A DNA stretch of 64,000 bases, from contig JBLWXT010000010.1 of assembly GCA_048267305.1 (NCBI GenBank), positions 62,001-126,000 of the forward strand, read 5' to 3'. This document shows, piece after piece, positions 1-9,128 of the stretch. Source of the stretch: Owenweeksia sp048267305 (GTDB lineage: Bacteria; Bacteroidota; Bacteroidia; Flavobacteriales; Schleiferiaceae). The notes below the pieces were generated by a model that saw only the letters and a list, made by a program, of their open reading frames with translations, was not told where the DNA came from and made no database searches. Position 1 is the stretch's first letter. Every line of letters starts with the position of its first letter. Made by a program: the position numbers and the translations under genes.

Positions 1-46
1 TCCGCTCCAATTCATACCGCCAATGTAATGAGATACGGCCTATATC

Positions 47-88
47 TAAAAAAACAAAGCCGGCCACCTTAAGATAGGATGGCCGGCT
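47..88 (-). terminator. Rho-independent terminator of the T9SS beta-helix gene
   Basis: A perfect 9-base-pair stem, AGCCGGCCA at 58-66 with TGGCCGGCT at 80-88, encloses a 13-base loop. On the minus strand it is followed by a T-rich stretch (A-rich on the plus strand, 47-57). It lies 36 bases past the stop codon of the gene at 124-1614, which it presumably terminates. Confidence 0.8.
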
Positions 89-123
89 GATAGATTACTT
101 TTACTCTAAAAATAGAGAAATGC

Positions 124-1614
124 TTATTTCACAATAAGCTTTTGCGTGTATACAGCATCGCCACTATTGATGCGCAAGGCATACATACCTGCAGGCACTG
201 AAAGTTGTAAGGTATTGAAGCCCGCATCCAACTTTATGCTAGTCAACAGGGTGCCTTTTAAATCGTAAACTTCAATATTACCAGGTGCTGCGAGTTCTAC
301 ATTTAGCTTTCCTGAAGATGGATTAGGGTACACTTCAAATGCAGTTGCTTTATAATCCACAAGGCCCACATTGCTTTTTTCCATACAATCCCAGGTAGGA
401 TTAAAGGTAACCTCACCCAAAGTGGCATCGTCCATCAGGTGAAAAATCACATCTTCGGCAGAAAGTCCAAGGGTAGTATCCAACTCCCAACAGTTGTTCA
501 TCGCCATTACCGGCAAATCAGTATTATTATATAATGCATAAACAGTTGAGTTATTACCATTGCCCGAAAAGCTGTTTTTGCCTTCATTATAATTTGCCGC
601 TGTAGTATCTCCCAGGTTAATGGCAGCCTTCCCGATAAGGGTAATACCCCAAAGATTGTGACGTATGGTATTGTAGGCCGCAATTACATTTAGGTTACCT
701 GAGTTTGAGTTAAGCGAAATTCCACTACCACCAAGCATGGGGTTGTTTTGAGAATCATTACTATCCAAAACATTGGCACGGATATATCCAAAAACATCCG
801 CCCCTCCCATGGTAATACCGTAGCGGTTATTCTTTACAATGTTACTGTCGATAACAGCATTTAAAGGCACACCCAGCAGGGAGGAAACAGATATACCCCC
901 CACTTTATCGAGACTGCGATCGCCAATAATGGTATTGCCTATTACATAGGTAGTATCATTGGCACCACTTGGCCCAAGGTTAATTTGTGGTCGGTTAGAG
1001 TTGCCCTGCGTATTGGCTTCTAAATAGTTGTGCATAATCACTGCAGCCACCTCCTGGTTTGCACCAGAACCAAAAGCCGGAAGCTCATTATTTGTAAATA
1101 CCGAGTTTTTAACCACTGGCTTGCCTCGTGAAAAGTTGATGGCTCCACCGGTAGAAGCCCCGGATGAGTTATAGGAAACCTCGCTATTGGTCATTATAAA
1201 ATCCTCCGTAAGCACACGAAGGCCTCCTCCATTAAAAACTGAGGTATTGTTAAATCTAACCACCGAAAATTCTTCGAATCGGAAACCATAAAATGGTTTT
1301 AAGGTATCAGGACCTTTAATGGTGATTTTACCTGTATTTACATCAGAAATCAAGGTGCCGTAAACCCTTACCAGCATACCTGAATCAATGCGCCAAATAT
1401 TGGATTCACTAATTACAAGCGAGTCACTGGCGGCAATTTCCAGGCTGTCCGTCATCTGGAAATCTGTAGCCCCCAGTTTAATTACCTGACCAGGAAAATT
1501 ATTTACCAGAGAATCTAAATTCCAGTTTACCCCTGTACCGGGAGTAACCATATTTTGCGCATAGCCTCCAATGGCACAAAAGGCCAGTGCCACTGCAAAT
1601 AATGTGTTTTTCAT
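124..1614 (-). CDS. T9SS type A sorting domain protein with right-handed beta-helix
   Basis: A 496-residue secreted protein. Residues 1-20 form a Sec signal peptide ending in GGYAQ. The middle (about 60-400) is rich in short Asn/Gly/Ile/Val repeats of the kind seen in pectate-lyase-like parallel beta-helices (for example MTNSEVSYNSSG and VIDSNIVKNNRYGI). The last ~75 residues are a T9SS type A C-terminal sorting domain, recognisable by FEVYPNPSSGKLNVE and the final TQKLIVK. Proteins of this build are exported across the outer membrane by the PorSS/T9SS machinery and anchored or released at the surface. No catalytic residues can be assigned, so the substrate or binding role is unknown. It is monocistronic, with its own promoter-like box and terminator. 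Confidence 0.85.
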   Translation of the reverse strand: MKNTLFAVALAFCAIGGYAQNMVTPGTGVNWNLDSLVNNFPGQVIKLGATDFQMTDSLEIAASDSLVISESNIWRIDSGMLVRVYGTLISDVNTGKITIKGPDTLKPFYGFRFEEFSVVRFNNTSVFNGGGLRVLTEDFIMTNSEVSYNSSGASTGGAINFSRGKPVVKNSVFTNNELPAFGSGANQEVAAVIMHNYLEANTQGNSNRPQINLGPSGANDTTYVIGNTIIGDRSLDKVGGISVSSLLGVPLNAVIDSNIVKNNRYGITMGGADVFGYIRANVLDSNDSQNNPMLGGSGISLNSNSGNLNVIAAYNTIRHNLWGITLIGKAAINLGDTTAANYNEGKNSFSGNGNNSTVYALYNNTDLPVMAMNNCWELDTTLGLSAEDVIFHLMDDATLGEVTFNPTWDCMEKSNVGLVDYKATAFEVYPNPSSGKLNVELAAPGNIEVYDLKGTLLTSIKLDAGFNTLQLSVPAGMYALRINSGDAVYTQKLIVK

Positions 1615-1646
1615 ATATAAATTTTTGTTGTGTTTTAATTTGGCGG

Positions 1647-1654
1647 CAAAGGTA
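1647..1654 (-). promoter_or_regulatory. Bacteroidota -7 box upstream of the beta-helix gene
   Basis: The minus strand reads TACCTTTG, a perfect fit to the Bacteroidota -7 consensus TAnnTTTG, ending 32 bases before the start codon at 1614. I see no clear -33 TTTG at the usual distance. This is a consensus match only, with no experimental support. Confidence 0.4.
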
Positions 1655-1738
1655 GCTAAGCTTTCATTTCTGACAGAATTAACTCACTTTTAATTCAAAC
1701 AAATCCTCTTTACTTTAACACTCTCAAAATCAGAAAAA

Positions 1739-2083
1739 ATGGCTTACGATGAATTTCTCTCCGAACGTATATGCAATCAACTTAAAGCGAAAGGCATCCC
1801 TTATGAAGCCAAAAAAATGATGGGCGGCATTTGTTATATGGTAGATGATAAAATGTGTGTGGGCGTAATGAAAAACGAACTCATGCTCCGACTCAATCCA
1901 TCAGATGATGAACAAAACCTTAAACGCCCGGCAACAAGGCAAATGGATTTTACAGGTAGAATAATGAAAGGCTACATACTGGTAAACTCTGAGGGCACTG
2001 ATATGGAAGATGATTTAAGCCGCTGGCTGGATAAAGCCCTGGCGTTTAATCCAAAGGCGAAGAGTTCGAAGAAGAAAAAATAA
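1739..2083 (+). CDS. TfoX N-terminal domain family protein
   Basis: A 114-residue protein that matches the TfoX/Sxy N-terminal domain in length and pattern: MMGGICYMVDDKMCVGVMKNE near the N terminus, then the MKGYILV strand. In gammaproteobacteria the full-length TfoX/Sxy regulates competence. Short stand-alone N-domain proteins are common in Bacteroidota and have no established role, so I do not infer a competence function. The C terminus is a lysine-rich tail (KAKSSKKKK). It is a single gene, convergent with the solute-binding lipoprotein gene on its right. Confidence 0.8.
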   Translation: MAYDEFLSERICNQLKAKGIPYEAKKMMGGICYMVDDKMCVGVMKNELMLRLNPSDDEQNLKRPATRQMDFTGRIMKGYILVNSEGTDMEDDLSRWLDKALAFNPKAKSSKKKK

Positions 2084-2107
2084 CTGAAAGGACGAAGTAC
2101 AAATGAC

Positions 2108-2145
2108 GAAGTACGAAATGCATATTGTGGAACAGTTCGTACTTC
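2108..2145. terminator. Inverted repeat between convergent genes
   Basis: A perfect 10-base inverted repeat, GAAGTACGAA at 2108-2117 and TTCGTACTTC at 2136-2145, with an 18-base loop. It fills the gap between the convergent genes at 1739-2083 and 2146-3765, so it may serve both as a terminator. There is no T-run on either side, which makes intrinsic termination uncertain. GACGAAGTAC also occurs as a direct repeat at 2091-2100 and 2105-2114. Confidence 0.35.
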
Positions 2146-3765
2146 CTACTCCGTTTTCCTCACTTTTTTAAGATCCAGCAAATTCATAGCATTACCGCCA
2201 AGGCCTTCCACATTTTTAGGATAAAAGCGCAACACCTGATCGTAGTACAACGGAACCACAGGTGCTTCAGCCATTACTAAACTATCCATTTGGGCATAGA
2301 GGCTGAACCGAATGCTATCAATGGGTTGAGAGGTGGCTACACGATACAGACTGTCGAACCTCGCATTGGCAAAGTGAGTATAATTTGGCCCGTTGGGCGA
2401 ATGGTTTCCAGAGTAAAATAGAGAAAGGTAGTTTTCACCATCAGGGTAATCACCTATCCAGCTGGCGCGGAAAAATGGAATTTTAGAAGTGGCAATGGAT
2501 TGACGCAAAGTAGAAGGTGGTGTAACCTCAACTTTCATCTTTATTCCTAAGGCAGAAACTTCGCCTTGTATGTACTCGCATAAATCGAGGTAAGATGCAT
2601 TGGTTTGTAAAGTTATTTCCGGCAACCCCTGCCCTTTAGGGTAACCAGCTTCCGCTAGAAGTGCCGCTGCCTTTTCAGGATTGTAATCGTAACCATTAAC
2701 CACTTCAGGATTGTAGGAGCCCAAGCCCTTAGGTATCATGCCTGAGTTGGCCGGAATACCAATATTATTGCGGAGGTAGCGCATCATCTTTTTTCGGTCA
2801 AAGCCGTAATTGATGGCCTGACGAACCTTTAAATTTAGCAAAGGCGAACCTAGCATCACTTCCTGAGCGCTATCCACTAAAAAGGCCAAATACTCTGTAT
2901 TGAGGTAAGGCTGACGATAAAGATTGAACCTATCGGCATACTTGCCTTGTAACTCCCCTTCAAAGGTTAAGAGTTCATCTTTATAGGAGGCATCAATCCC
3001 GCTCATAAAATCGAGGTTTCCCTTGATGAATTCCAAAAAAGCCGATTGCTTATCAGGAATGAAAGTTATGGCCACGGCTTCCATATAGGGCAGAGAATCT
3101 CCGTTATCAGCTTTCTCAAAATATTGACGGTTTCTACGCAGCACCAGCTTTTCGTTGCCTTCCCACAGTTTAAAATAAAATGGACCCGTACCCACCGGGT
3201 TCTCCCTGAAGGACATTCCGTAATAATCCACTGCTTCCTGCGGAATTACGGAGCAATACTTCATGGAGAGAATCCCCAGAAATGGCGAAAATGGAGTTTG
3301 TAGCCGAACTATAAATGTGGAATCGTTAGGCGCTTCAAAGCCATGTACTTTTTGAAAAACCCAACTGCCTGGAGCAGCCAAATCCTTATCCATCAACCTC
3401 TCAAAACTGTAGAGAAAATCGTCAGCGGTTACTTTGCGTTGGGCCTCATTCTCAAAGCATTTGTTGGCGTGAAAGAGCACATCTCCACGCAAGTGGAAAA
3501 CATAGGTAAGGCCGCTATCCAATATATCCCATCGCTTTGCGATACAAGGCTGAACCCTGAGTTGCTCATCCATTTGAACCAAGCCATTAAACAATTGGTT
3601 TACGGCCCAAATATTAGCCTGATTACGAGAGAAGGCAGGATCAAGGGAGGTAATACCCGCAGCTTCGTTATAGCGGAAAACCTGACTATCATCATACTGA
3701 CTTTGATAGCCACAGCCTGCCAATAATATGGCCAATCCAAAAATTAAAAAAAATGGGTTTTTCAT
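2146..3765 (-). CDS. Peptide/nickel-type ABC transporter substrate-binding lipoprotein
   Basis: Family 5 extracellular solute-binding protein (SBP_bac_5, DppA/OppA-like), which binds oligopeptides or similar ligands for an ABC importer. I start it at the ATG at 3765 rather than the upstream ATG at 3795, because this gives a clean lipoprotein signal, MKNPFFLIFGLAILLAGC, with a lipobox cysteine. The upstream start would add ten residues that spoil it. The body (~539 residues) has the family pattern: ITSLDPAF near the N terminus, then VFHLRGDVLFH, then NPVGTGPFYF. No permease or ATPase gene lies next to it, so its transporter partner must be elsewhere or it acts as an orphan. The substrate cannot be read from sequence. 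Confidence 0.88.
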   Translation of the reverse strand: MKNPFFLIFGLAILLAGCGYQSQYDDSQVFRYNEAAGITSLDPAFSRNQANIWAVNQLFNGLVQMDEQLRVQPCIAKRWDILDSGLTYVFHLRGDVLFHANKCFENEAQRKVTADDFLYSFERLMDKDLAAPGSWVFQKVHGFEAPNDSTFIVRLQTPFSPFLGILSMKYCSVIPQEAVDYYGMSFRENPVGTGPFYFKLWEGNEKLVLRRNRQYFEKADNGDSLPYMEAVAITFIPDKQSAFLEFIKGNLDFMSGIDASYKDELLTFEGELQGKYADRFNLYRQPYLNTEYLAFLVDSAQEVMLGSPLLNLKVRQAINYGFDRKKMMRYLRNNIGIPANSGMIPKGLGSYNPEVVNGYDYNPEKAAALLAEAGYPKGQGLPEITLQTNASYLDLCEYIQGEVSALGIKMKVEVTPPSTLRQSIATSKIPFFRASWIGDYPDGENYLSLFYSGNHSPNGPNYTHFANARFDSLYRVATSQPIDSIRFSLYAQMDSLVMAEAPVVPLYYDQVLRFYPKNVEGLGGNAMNLLDLKKVRKTE

Positions 3766-3854
3766 GGAGCGCGAAGGTAAAGGATGGAGGGGCAAACTTT
3801 CAACGCAAATTGGCTAAACAAAATGTTTAACTAATACTCTAACACAACAATGGC

Positions 3855-4148
3855 TTACACCAACACATCCTCGTACTTCTCCTTCTTTTTGTTCATATAG
3901 CCTTTAGCGAAAGGACAAACCGGTACAATCTTCTTATTATTGGCTCTTGCAAAATCGGCCACGGTATCTATAAGTTTGGTAGATGCCCCCGTGCCTTTCA
4001 GTTCCTGGCTTACTTCTATATGTTGAATCACTATTCGGCCTGAATCAAAGAGGGTGTAAAAGAGGCTTCCCACATTTTCACCGTCTGCATTTTCGATCAG
4101 AAACTCTCCGTCATTTTCATTTTGCTGATGCCTTATTTCAATTTCCAT
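3855..4148 (-). CDS. Small GNAT-like N-acetyltransferase
   Basis: A 97-residue protein of the short GCN5-related acetyltransferase group (COG2388, Pfam Acetyltransf_CG). It keeps the core strand and turn around IQHIEVSQELKGTG followed by ASTKLIDTVADFA, the acetyl-CoA binding loop, and ends with the typical VPVCPFAKGYMNKK segment. Its start codon lies inside the end of the upstream dehydrogenase gene (11-base overlap), so the two are almost surely co-transcribed. The acceptor substrate is unknown for this group. Confidence 0.82.
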   Translation of the reverse strand: MEIEIRHQQNENDGEFLIENADGENVGSLFYTLFDSGRIVIQHIEVSQELKGTGASTKLIDTVADFARANNKKIVPVCPFAKGYMNKKKEKYEDVLV

Positions 4149-5130
4149 GATGTAAAAGGTTTAGTGCATTTACTTTATCTAAAATCACCTGTGCCATCTT
4201 TTTGTTCGATTCAAAAGACCAACCGGCTATGTGTGGACTGAGAATTACTTTGTCGGATTGGATTAGGTATTGGAACGCATCAGGTAAACTAGTGACTATC
4301 TCGGCTGAGCCGAGATCACCCTCGCCAGCGAGTGTGAACATATTCTCAAAAGATGCTTTTTCATATTCCAAAACATCCAGGCAAGCACCCAGTATTTTTC
4401 CGCTTTTAAGGGCATTTACTAGTGCCTCCGTTTTTACGGATTTACCACGGGCGGTATTAATAAGGTAAAAAGGCTTTGCAAAAGCATTGATAAAATCTTC
4501 ATCTACCATCCCCAACGTATCAGGTGCCTGGGGTATGTGGAGACTTACTATGTCTGATTCCTGCTGCAACTCTTCTAGCGTAACCTCCTTTACATATTCA
4601 CTTCCAAAACCCTTTTTGTATTTATCATACGCCAAAACGGTACATTCAAATCCCTTCAGCTTTTCTGCGAAAGCGGAACCCATATAGCCGTAACCAATAA
4701 CACCTATGGTTTTGCCGTAAATTTCCAGCCCTCGGTTTTCCTCCCGCCTCCACAAACCCTGACGCACTTCGGCATCAGCTCGCTTAAGGTTATTAAATAG
4801 CATCAGTAACATTCCAATGGCCTGTTCACCAACGGCATCGCGGTTTCCCTCGGGGGCTTTTATTAAATGTATACCCTTACTTTCAGCAAAAGGGATGTCA
4901 ATATTTTCCATGCCTGCCCCTACCCTTGCAATAAACTTAAGGTTGGTGCCTTTTTCCATAAATTCGGCATCCACCGGAAAACGGCTGCGAATCACCATTC
5001 CTTGGTAGTCCGACAATTTATGAGCAATATCCTCCCTGGAGGATTTATAATCTTCCTCCAGCTGAAAACCCATCTGGCGCAAGCCATTACTTAATGTTGG
5101 GTCAACGGTATCTATTAGCAATACTTTCAT
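4138..5130 (-). CDS. D-isomer-specific 2-hydroxyacid dehydrogenase
   Basis: A 330-residue NAD-dependent 2-hydroxyacid dehydrogenase of the phosphoglycerate dehydrogenase-like family. The NAD-binding glycine loop is GVIGYGYMGSAFAEKL (about residues 142-157). The catalytic triad of the family can be located: Arg in NTARGK, Glu in CLDVLEYEK and His in LSPHIAGWS. It lacks the C-terminal ACT domain of longer SerA proteins. It could make 3-phosphohydroxypyruvate for serine synthesis, but no serC or serB is adjacent, so the substrate stays open. It sits nine bases downstream of the MscS gene and overlaps the GNAT gene. Confidence 0.85.
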   Translation of the reverse strand: MKVLLIDTVDPTLSNGLRQMGFQLEEDYKSSREDIAHKLSDYQGMVIRSRFPVDAEFMEKGTNLKFIARVGAGMENIDIPFAESKGIHLIKAPEGNRDAVGEQAIGMLLMLFNNLKRADAEVRQGLWRREENRGLEIYGKTIGVIGYGYMGSAFAEKLKGFECTVLAYDKYKKGFGSEYVKEVTLEELQQESDIVSLHIPQAPDTLGMVDEDFINAFAKPFYLINTARGKSVKTEALVNALKSGKILGACLDVLEYEKASFENMFTLAGEGDLGSAEIVTSLPDAFQYLIQSDKVILSPHIAGWSFESNKKMAQVILDKVNALNLLHHGN

Positions 5131-5139
5131 GCGGCCATA

Positions 5140-6804
5140 TTAATTATTTGATGTTGGAGGGTTGGGAGATTGTGGCTCTTCATCATTATCATCCTCATTT
5201 TTATTGGCATGATAACTTTTACCATTAACCGGAGGAATTGTGTTTGGTCCTTCCCTCAATGCTCCATAATGCGGAGACATAATCTCTACATCGTTTTTGG
5301 CGAAAACATCCTGAATGAGAGCGTGTAAATCGGAATAAATCATGGCCTGCTGGGCCGGAGCTTTGGTATAAGCGTTTATTTGGTACGAAATGTAAAAGTC
5401 ATCCAAACTGGTTTGCAAAACAAAAGGTGTTGGGTTTTGCTCAATGCTTGGGGTTTTAATGGCTGCTTCCTTCAATAGTTGATGAACTTTTCTCCAGGGC
5501 ACATCATAGCCAATGGTAACTGTAGTATGAATAATAAGGCCTGATGACTCTGCGCTGGACGTGCTATAGTTAATGCTGCTTCCGGCAAGAATATGGCTAT
5601 TGGGCACCGTAATAAATTCGTTTTTAATGGTGCGTATTCTGGTAACCAGAAGGTTTTTCTCTACTACATCGCCCGATACGTCTCCTACCTTTACGCGATC
5701 ACCTATTCGGAAAGGCCGCATATACGTTATTACCAGGCCTGCCACAATGTTGGAAATGGCCGAGGACGACCCCAACGAAATTAATAAGCCCAGAAATACC
5801 GATACTCCCTGAAACACAGGACTGCCAGATCCCGGCAAATAAGGCCATATGAGAATGAGCATAAAGGCATAAAGCACAAAATTGATGATGCGAGAAGTTG
5901 GTACCGCCCAATCTGAATAAAAACCACTGATTTTAAGTTTCTCCGTTTTTATTTCATTGGCCAAATAAGACACACCCTTTGCCAAATATCTAATTACTAT
6001 ATAAATAACGGCAATGGTGAAAAAGTTGGGGATGTAAGCCACCATGGAGGCCAATATGGATTTCAAGGGATTTAATACAAACCCAAAAAGCATGTCTGCC
6101 ACACCTTGTGTCCATGGAAAAATACGCAATACAAGTGGTAAGGTGAGATAAAATACTAGCAACAGAAACAGTATCCTAATGACATTGCTTGCCACCAGAA
6201 GAAAGGAAGTAAAGCGGTTCTCATCCAATAACTCATAGGTACCAATTTTTAAACCTTTGATGCGCGTACCTTTAAGAGCCTCAATTCGCCTTGCGAAATA
6301 TTTGAATAGTCGATTTACATATCGGATAATAAAACCTGCCACCACTAAAATTACCAGGGCCAGCAATACCTGCTTTATGATTTCCTTGATATCAAAGCTT
6401 GAGCGGTATTCAGAACAACTCTTACGCAAATTTTCAGCATAATCCTTGGCGGCCTGCGGTATGGGCTTTCCATACCAATAGGCATCAGTATAGGTAACAT
6501 TTGCCACCCGCTGCCCACTATACACAATACGGCTGTAGTCTACAAAATCAAATACCTTAAAGCTATCGGCCACAAAGCTCTCTGAATGTACAATGTTTTC
6601 AATACGTCTGTTGGCAAGCTCTGCCCGTTCCCTGGCTGATATACCTTCTAACTCACCATACAGATAAAACAGCGTATCTTCATTTAAAACTATGGCAGCA
6701 CGATTTTTAAACTGGGTAGAATCAACCTGAGGGATGGTGTCCTGAGCAACAGACGGAAAAGACAACAGAATGAAAACTGTCGCAATTAGTATAGATCTGA
6801 TCAT
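5140..6804 (-). CDS. MscS-family mechanosensitive ion channel
   Basis: A 554-residue membrane channel. An N-terminal signal peptide (to about residue 20) leads into a ~120-residue periplasmic domain, then several membrane helices (about 140-340). The MscS pore and beta domain follow: the glycine/alanine-rich pore helix GSSSAISNIVAGLVITYMRPFRIGDRV and then VKVGDVSGDVVEKNLL. The C-terminal tail is acidic and proline-rich (NKNEDDNDEEPQSPNPP). It is longer than E. coli MscS (286 residues), as many Bacteroidota homologues are. Such channels open under hypo-osmotic stress. It is separated by 3 bases from the upstream barrel protein and by 9 bases from the dehydrogenase gene. Confidence 0.88.
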   Translation of the reverse strand: MIRSILIATVFILLSFPSVAQDTIPQVDSTQFKNRAAIVLNEDTLFYLYGELEGISARERAELANRRIENIVHSESFVADSFKVFDFVDYSRIVYSGQRVANVTYTDAYWYGKPIPQAAKDYAENLRKSCSEYRSSFDIKEIIKQVLLALVILVVAGFIIRYVNRLFKYFARRIEALKGTRIKGLKIGTYELLDENRFTSFLLVASNVIRILFLLLVFYLTLPLVLRIFPWTQGVADMLFGFVLNPLKSILASMVAYIPNFFTIAVIYIVIRYLAKGVSYLANEIKTEKLKISGFYSDWAVPTSRIINFVLYAFMLILIWPYLPGSGSPVFQGVSVFLGLLISLGSSSAISNIVAGLVITYMRPFRIGDRVKVGDVSGDVVEKNLLVTRIRTIKNEFITVPNSHILAGSSINYSTSSAESSGLIIHTTVTIGYDVPWRKVHQLLKEAAIKTPSIEQNPTPFVLQTSLDDFYISYQINAYTKAPAQQAMIYSDLHALIQDVFAKNDVEIMSPHYGALREGPNTIPPVNGKSYHANKNEDDNDEEPQSPNPPTSNN

Positions 6805-6807
6805 TGG

Positions 6808-7680
6808 TTATCTTTTAGTTGTTCTTACCCTCCAGGATATGCCGGCACCAATGTAATAGGTTTTTGGGAAAAAAGAGAAAACCATATTGTTGATACCGGC
6901 CCTCACATCCACCTGAACATCATCGTAAACCAGGTAATGCAAGGCGGCCAAATATTTATGATCATAGGAAGTAGGGCTAATCGAACTCAGGTTAGCTTCC
7001 CCTGAGTACTCTAAAGTAATCCCCATTTTGGGAATAGGGCGGAAAACATAGTTGGCGCCATATACCAGGCTTGCTCCATCAAACTCAACTATAGTTGAAC
7101 CCACATTTAGGCGAACCGAATGGTGCTTTCCAAAATTTCTGGCCACGGCCGAAACAATCTTTAGATTTGGCGCTCTAACAATATCCTCAAATACCCATTG
7201 GTATAAACTTGCGCGAGCCTGAATTCCCCATGCCAGTTTAGCCTTATTACTTGCGTCTAAAATGTTGTACCTAAAGCCCAGATCAATATTTTGAAAAACA
7301 TTAGACTTAGAGTTACCGCTCTGTAAAGCCGGGTCTTTTGAGTTTTCAAATTGATAATATTCGTTTTTCCAATTATAGTTTAGAGCTGCACTAATTTCCA
7401 GTTTTTCTAAAATCCCAAAACGGATAACGTTTTGAGAAATAGTATTTTCCAGTTGATGGGCTCCGTTAAAGCCATTTCCCGAATTTTGATCTGGTGGATA
7501 ATAATACCTTTCATTTTCTCCCCATACATAATCCACACCCTGCTGAAACTGCAACACCCCTTTGCCCACGGTAAATGCACCAATAGTTTGGCCAGGCCTA
7601 CCTGTACGAATCGTTTCATTGTACTGACCGAATGCAACTCCATATAAACAAAGAAAAAACGCAACAAGTAGATGTCTCAC
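6808..7680 (-). CDS. Outer-membrane beta-barrel protein, phenol_MetA_deg-like
   Basis: A predicted outer-membrane barrel of ~290 residues resembling the Phenol_MetA_deg/transporter family: IRTGRPGQTIGAFTVGKGV, then alternating amphipathic strands to the C terminus. I prefer the GTG at 7680, which gives a normal signal peptide (RHLLVAFFLCLYGVAFGQ). The ATG at 7725 would put a hydrophobic stretch ahead of the positive residues and would place a 16-base palindrome inside the gene. The ligand is unknown. The gene leads a likely operon with the MscS channel, the dehydrogenase and the GNAT protein, since the gaps are 3 and 9 bases and the last pair overlaps. Confidence 0.7.
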   Translation of the reverse strand: MRHLLVAFFLCLYGVAFGQYNETIRTGRPGQTIGAFTVGKGVLQFQQGVDYVWGENERYYYPPDQNSGNGFNGAHQLENTISQNVIRFGILEKLEISAALNYNWKNEYYQFENSKDPALQSGNSKSNVFQNIDLGFRYNILDASNKAKLAWGIQARASLYQWVFEDIVRAPNLKIVSAVARNFGKHHSVRLNVGSTIVEFDGASLVYGANYVFRPIPKMGITLEYSGEANLSSISPTSYDHKYLAALHYLVYDDVQVDVRAGINNMVFSFFPKTYYIGAGISWRVRTTKR

Positions 7681-7689
7681 CTGAATTAA

Positions 7690-7705
7690 AATTTTCGCGA
7701 AAATT
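7690..7705. promoter_or_regulatory. 16-base perfect palindrome, possible operator
   Basis: AATTTTCGCGAAAATT at 7690-7705 is perfectly self-complementary. It lies 9 bases upstream of the preferred GTG start of the barrel gene. Palindromes of this size often bind dimeric regulators, but nothing here identifies one. If the gene really starts at 7725, the palindrome would be coding sequence and probably meaningless. Confidence 0.3.
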
Positions 7706-7775
7706 AAGGTAAAAAAAATACCCATTAACAGGTTTCAGACATCAAGAATGAGATTGCCAAATACCTGCTGAAACA

Positions 7776-9128
7776 CTAAATCCCCAACAGCGCCCGACCA
7801 ATAGTAAAATAGATAAACAACCCTAAAATATCGTTGGTGGTAGTAATAAACGGGCCAGTAGCTAAGGCCGGGTCAATTTTGTATTTATTGAGTAGTAATG
7901 GAACAAACGTACCCACAAGGGCCGCAACTGTAATTACAGAAACGAGCGCTACTGCTACTACAACGGCCAGGTCAGTAGCATATCCTAAAAACAGGCTGGC
8001 ACCAATAATCAAAGCCCCACAAATCACCCCGTTTAGTAGCCCCACACCAAGTTCTTTAAGTAACCGAGCGCCAAGGCCTCCCATATCTGATTTCCCCGCA
8101 AGGGCCTGCACAATAATGGCAGAGGATTGCACCCCAACATTTCCGCCCATTGCCGCTATAAGCGGGATAAAAAATGCCATGGTGGGCAAGGCCACAAGTT
8201 CACTCTCAAACCTGCCAATAATAGATGCGGCAGCCAAACCACCAAAAAGCCCAATAAGCAGCCAGGGCAGGCGTGCACGCGTGGTAGTCCACACAGTATC
8301 ATCGTGTTCCACCTCTTCAACAAGACCAGAAGCCAGATTGTAGTCCTCCTTGGCTTCCTCTCTGATAAAATCCACAACATCATCAATGGTAATACGGCCA
8401 ATAAGCTGTCGTAAACTATTAACCACGGGTACTACCACCAAATCATACTTATCCATCATCAGCGCCACATCCTCACCACTTTCCGTAGCTTCTACATAAC
8501 GCACCTGTTTTGTATACACTTCGGCAATAGGAGTACGTGTGCTGGTGGTTAAAAGTTTTTTAAGAGATAAGGTTCCCAGTAATCTGTTTTCATCATCCAC
8601 CACATAAATGGAGTGCACATTTTCAATTTCCTCAGCCTGCCTGCGCATTTCCTTCACACATTGTATCATGCGCCAGTTTTCATTCACCTTTACAAGCTCG
8701 GTTCCCATCAATCCACCGGCACTATCTTCAGGATAAATCAGCAGATCTGCAATATCCCTGGCCTGATCACGATCGGTAATGCTATTCATTACCTCCCGTC
8801 TCTTATGATCGTCAAGCTCATTTATGAGGTCGGCCGCATCATCCGAATCCAGATTCTCCACAAGCTCTTCAGCAATTTCCTTACCCGAGTAGCCTTCGAG
8901 TATCTTGGAGCGTAAATCCTCATCGAGTTCAATAAGCGCATCTGCTGCCTTATTCTCATCAATAACCTCTATCAATGCCTTTCCCGATTCCAATGAAAGA
9001 CTATCCACCACCTCAGCTATATCAGCAGGGTGCATTTCATTAAGCACAGCAAGGTGTTGCCCAACGTTTCCGGCTTCAATATCCTCCTCTAATTTTTCGA
9101 GATAGTCGTTGGTTACTTCAAAATTCAT
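7776..9128 (-). CDS. mgtE: Magnesium transporter MgtE
   Basis: A 450-residue MgtE Mg2+ channel/transporter with all three parts of the family. They are an acidic cytoplasmic N domain (about 1-130, including HPADIAEVVDSL and LDSDDAADLINEL), two CBS domains (about 130-255, starting at IYPEDSAGGLMG), and five C-terminal membrane helices (about 285-450) with the conserved DPALATGPFITTTNDILGL segment that lines the pore. In this family the N and CBS domains sense intracellular Mg2+ and close the channel. The start codon overlaps the rsmA stop codon by four bases (ATGA), so translation is probably coupled. Confidence 0.95.
   Translation of the reverse strand: MNFEVTNDYLEKLEEDIEAGNVGQHLAVLNEMHPADIAEVVDSLSLESGKALIEVIDENKAADALIELDEDLRSKILEGYSGKEIAEELVENLDSDDAADLINELDDHKRREVMNSITDRDQARDIADLLIYPEDSAGGLMGTELVKVNENWRMIQCVKEMRRQAEEIENVHSIYVVDDENRLLGTLSLKKLLTTSTRTPIAEVYTKQVRYVEATESGEDVALMMDKYDLVVVPVVNSLRQLIGRITIDDVVDFIREEAKEDYNLASGLVEEVEHDDTVWTTTRARLPWLLIGLFGGLAAASIIGRFESELVALPTMAFFIPLIAAMGGNVGVQSSAIIVQALAGKSDMGGLGARLLKELGVGLLNGVICGALIIGASLFLGYATDLAVVVAVALVSVITVAALVGTFVPLLLNKYKIDPALATGPFITTTNDILGLFIYFTIGRALLGI

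Noticed and set aside
3793..3795. Upstream ATG start for the solute-binding lipoprotein
   Set aside because: It would put PLHPLPSRS before the lipoprotein signal and spoil it; the ATG at 3765 is preferred.
7834..8343. 169-codon open frame antisense to mgtE
   Set aside because: Shadow of mgtE; the product is a Ser/Pro/Thr-rich string without domains.
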